Assembly: GCF_900112585.1 (NCBI RefSeq)
Contig: NZ_FOLY01000005.1
Span: 1 to 64,000 of the forward strand
From: Kushneria avicenniae
Lineage (GTDB): Bacteria > Pseudomonadota > Gammaproteobacteria > Pseudomonadales > Halomonadaceae
Reading direction: 5' to 3'
DNA length: 64,000 bases
Part shown: positions 62,657 to 64,000 of the stretch, in pieces
Numbering within the stretch: position 1 is the stretch's first letter
Layout: every line of letters starts with the position of its first letter
Position numbers and translations under genes: made by a program
Notes under the pieces: model-generated
What the model was told of the DNA's origin: nothing
Seen by the model: the letters and a program-made list of their open reading frames with translations, nothing else
The model's database searches: none

Positions 62657-63640
62657 ATGAGCGAAACGTTTGCATTTACCATCAAAAGTACGGGGTTCGA
62701 TGAAAATTATCGACCGTCGGACAACACTCGCATCACCACCAATTTTGCCAATCTGGCCAGGGGCGAAAAGCGTCAGGAGAACCTGCGCAATACCCTGAAA
62801 ATGATCAATGGTCGTTTTAACACACTGGCGCACTGGGACAATCCCGAGGGCGACCGTTATCGCGTTGAACTCGACATTATTTCCGTTGAAATGGCGATGG
62901 ATGCTGCCCGCCCTGACAATGCGCTACCGCTGATCGAGATCCTGAAAACCCGGATTATTGATTTGAATACCGAGACCGCTATTGAGGGGATCGCAGGTAA
63001 TAACTTCTCTTCCTACGTGCGCGATTACGATTTCAGCGTCCGACTGCTGGAACATAACAGGGGCCAGTCGGGTTTCAGCGTTCCAGAGGATTTCGGGGCG
63101 TTACACGGCAACCTGTTCAAACGCTTCGTCAACTCAAGCGTCTACAGGGCACATTTCAGTAAACCGCCCGTGATCTGCATCAGCGTGTCGAGCAGCAAAA
63201 CCTATCATCGCACCGACAATTACCATCCCGTGCTGGGCACTGAATATTGGCAGGACGAGCACTCCCTGACCGATGAGTATTTCAAGAAGATGGGGTTAAA
63301 GGTGCGCTACTTCATGCCAAAGGGGAGCGTTGCGCCGCTGGCGTTTTATTTCTTTGGTGACCTGCTCAATGACTACACCAATCTTGAACTTATCGGCACC
63401 GTCAGCACGATGGATACCTTTCAAAAGATCTATCGCCCTGAAATTTATAATGCCAATTCTGCGGCAGGAAAATTTTACCAGCCCAGCCTGGAACATCAGG
63501 ATTATTCATTGACGCGAATTGTTTACGATCGAGAAGAGCGCAGCCGCCTGGGCGTTGAGCAGGGCAGGTTTGTTGAAGAGCATTTTATTAAACCCTACCA
63601 GACGCATCTTGAGCAGTGGTTCGCCCCCAGCGCTCATTGA
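62657..63640 (+). CDS. mesX: DUF1852 protein MesX, partner of methionine synthase MesD
   Basis: A 327-residue DUF1852 protein. Recognisable segments include FTIKSTGFDENYRPSDNTRITTNFANLARG, HWDNPEGDRYRVELDIISVEM and SSYVRDYDFSVRLLEHNRG, plus FYFFGDLLNDYTNLELIGTVSTMDTFQKIYRPEIYN. In reported work DUF1852 (MesX) is needed, with oxygen, for the core-MetE methionine synthase MesD, and the two are neighbours. Here mesD starts 26 bases downstream, exactly that arrangement. It is soluble, with no signal peptide. The biochemical step it performs is not established in the sequence itself. Confidence 0.88.
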   Translation: MSETFAFTIKSTGFDENYRPSDNTRITTNFANLARGEKRQENLRNTLKMINGRFNTLAHWDNPEGDRYRVELDIISVEMAMDAARPDNALPLIEILKTRIIDLNTETAIEGIAGNNFSSYVRDYDFSVRLLEHNRGQSGFSVPEDFGALHGNLFKRFVNSSVYRAHFSKPPVICISVSSSKTYHRTDNYHPVLGTEYWQDEHSLTDEYFKKMGLKVRYFMPKGSVAPLAFYFFGDLLNDYTNLELIGTVSTMDTFQKIYRPEIYNANSAAGKFYQPSLEHQDYSLTRIVYDREERSRLGVEQGRFVEEHFIKPYQTHLEQWFAPSAH

Positions 63641-63666
63641 TCACTTCGACAACAAGGTTATCCATC

Positions 63667-64000
63667 ATGAAAAGGTTGTTACCCACGTCAACGGCCGGCA
63701 GCTTGCCCAAACCTTCCTGGCTTGCGCAGCCGGAAGTGCTCTGGTCTCCCTGGAAACTGCAGGGGCAGGAGCTGATCGACGGCAAGCAGGATGCGCTGCG
63801 TTTGTCGCTGCACGAACAGCAGCGCGCCGGTATCGATATCGTCAGTGATGGTGAGCAATCACGTCAGCACTTTGTCACGACATTCATCGAGCACCTTGAC
63901 GGTGTCGATTTTGAAAAGCGTGAGACGGTCAAAATTCGTGATCGCTATGAGGCGAGCGTACCCACGGTCGTGGGTGCAGTGTCTCGTCAGAAACCGGTAT
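63667..64000 (+). CDS. mesD: Core MetE-type methionine synthase MesD (5' part, cut by window end)
   Basis: The first 111 residues are visible: MKRLLPTSTAGSLPKPSWL, LWSPWKLQGQELIDGKQDALR, LSLHEQQRAGIDIVSDGEQSR, then HFVTTFIEHLDGVDFEKR. The TAGSLPKP start and the GIDIVSDGEQ motif are characteristic of cobalamin-independent methionine synthase catalytic barrels (MetE C-terminal domain) standing alone. The zinc ligands expected later lie outside the window. Close linkage to mesX, 26 bases upstream, points to MesD, which methylates homocysteine without the MetE N-terminal domain. Weak AAGG site before ATG 63667. Confidence 0.82.
   Translation, partial: MKRLLPTSTAGSLPKPSWLAQPEVLWSPWKLQGQELIDGKQDALRLSLHEQQRAGIDIVSDGEQSRQHFVTTFIEHLDGVDFEKRETVKIRDRYEASVPTVVGAVSRQKPV

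Overview
The window looks like a chromosomal segment of a halophilic or halotolerant gammaproteobacterium, most likely Halomonadaceae (Halomonas/Kushneria type). This is inferred from about 60% GC coding sequence, acidic proteins, a BCCT-type betaine transporter and a very large glycine betaine catabolic locus whose genes match the Pseudomonas/Halomonas gbd-dgc-gbc-sox set. No ribosomal RNA, CRISPR array or intact prophage was seen.

Layout. Positions 1-1300 are a scarred junction: the 5' end of an IS481-type transposase, an AT-rich orphan membrane protein, a second decayed transposase tail, and a Phd/YefM antitoxin whose toxin is broken by a stop after nine codons. Positions 1.3-4.8 kb hold a pentulose unit (L-xylulose-reductase-like SDR, sugar-binding protein, FGGY pentulose kinase). 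Positions 4.8-7.2 kb encode a polar amino acid/cystine-type ABC transporter. A hypothetical cytosolic protein and a periplasmic cyclohexadienyl-dehydratase-like protein follow. Positions 9.3-13.3 kb carry an uncharacterised three-gene envelope module (OmpA-domain lipoprotein, multi-spanning membrane protein, exported protein with von Willebrand-like features). Positions 13.5-18.2 kb are egtB-egtD (ergothioneine) followed by a GH3 beta-glucosidase. Positions 18.6-22.0 kb are the zinc-uptake genes znuA / znuC-znuB-DUF1826 around a Zur-like palindrome. A nearly identical palindrome lies before zinT at 34.1 kb.

Positions 22-34 kb are mixed: a universal stress protein with an FNR/ANR-like box, 2-oxoadipate dioxygenase/decarboxylase, DUF202 and YnfA membrane proteins, tRNA-Thr(CGT), then an AT-rich insertion with an HsdR-N-type nuclease and a phospholipase-D-like remnant, a GAF/degenerate-GGDEF/EAL protein, a chemoreceptor, and a sugar dehydrogenase carrying an unusual membrane-embedded N-terminus.

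Positions 34.6-60.7 kb form a nearly uninterrupted locus for turning glycine betaine into glycine and C1 units. GbdR is the regulator. The BCCT transporter imports betaine. GbcA/GbcB remove the first methyl group (formaldehyde). DgcA/DgcB with a dedicated EtfA/EtfB pair demethylate dimethylglycine. SoxBDAG oxidises sarcosine to glycine and methylene-THF. FdhA oxidises formaldehyde to formate. GlyA interconverts glycine, methylene-THF and serine. PurU releases formate from formyl-THF. The right end (60.9-64 kb) continues the one-carbon theme: a methylene-THF-reductase-like protein with a cysteine-rich MetV-type C-terminus, divergent from a DUF1852 protein (MesX) and the start of a core MetE-type methionine synthase (MesD), which runs off the window.

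All functions are read from protein sequence and gene order without database searches. Start codons were chosen from visible ribosome binding sites and family lengths.
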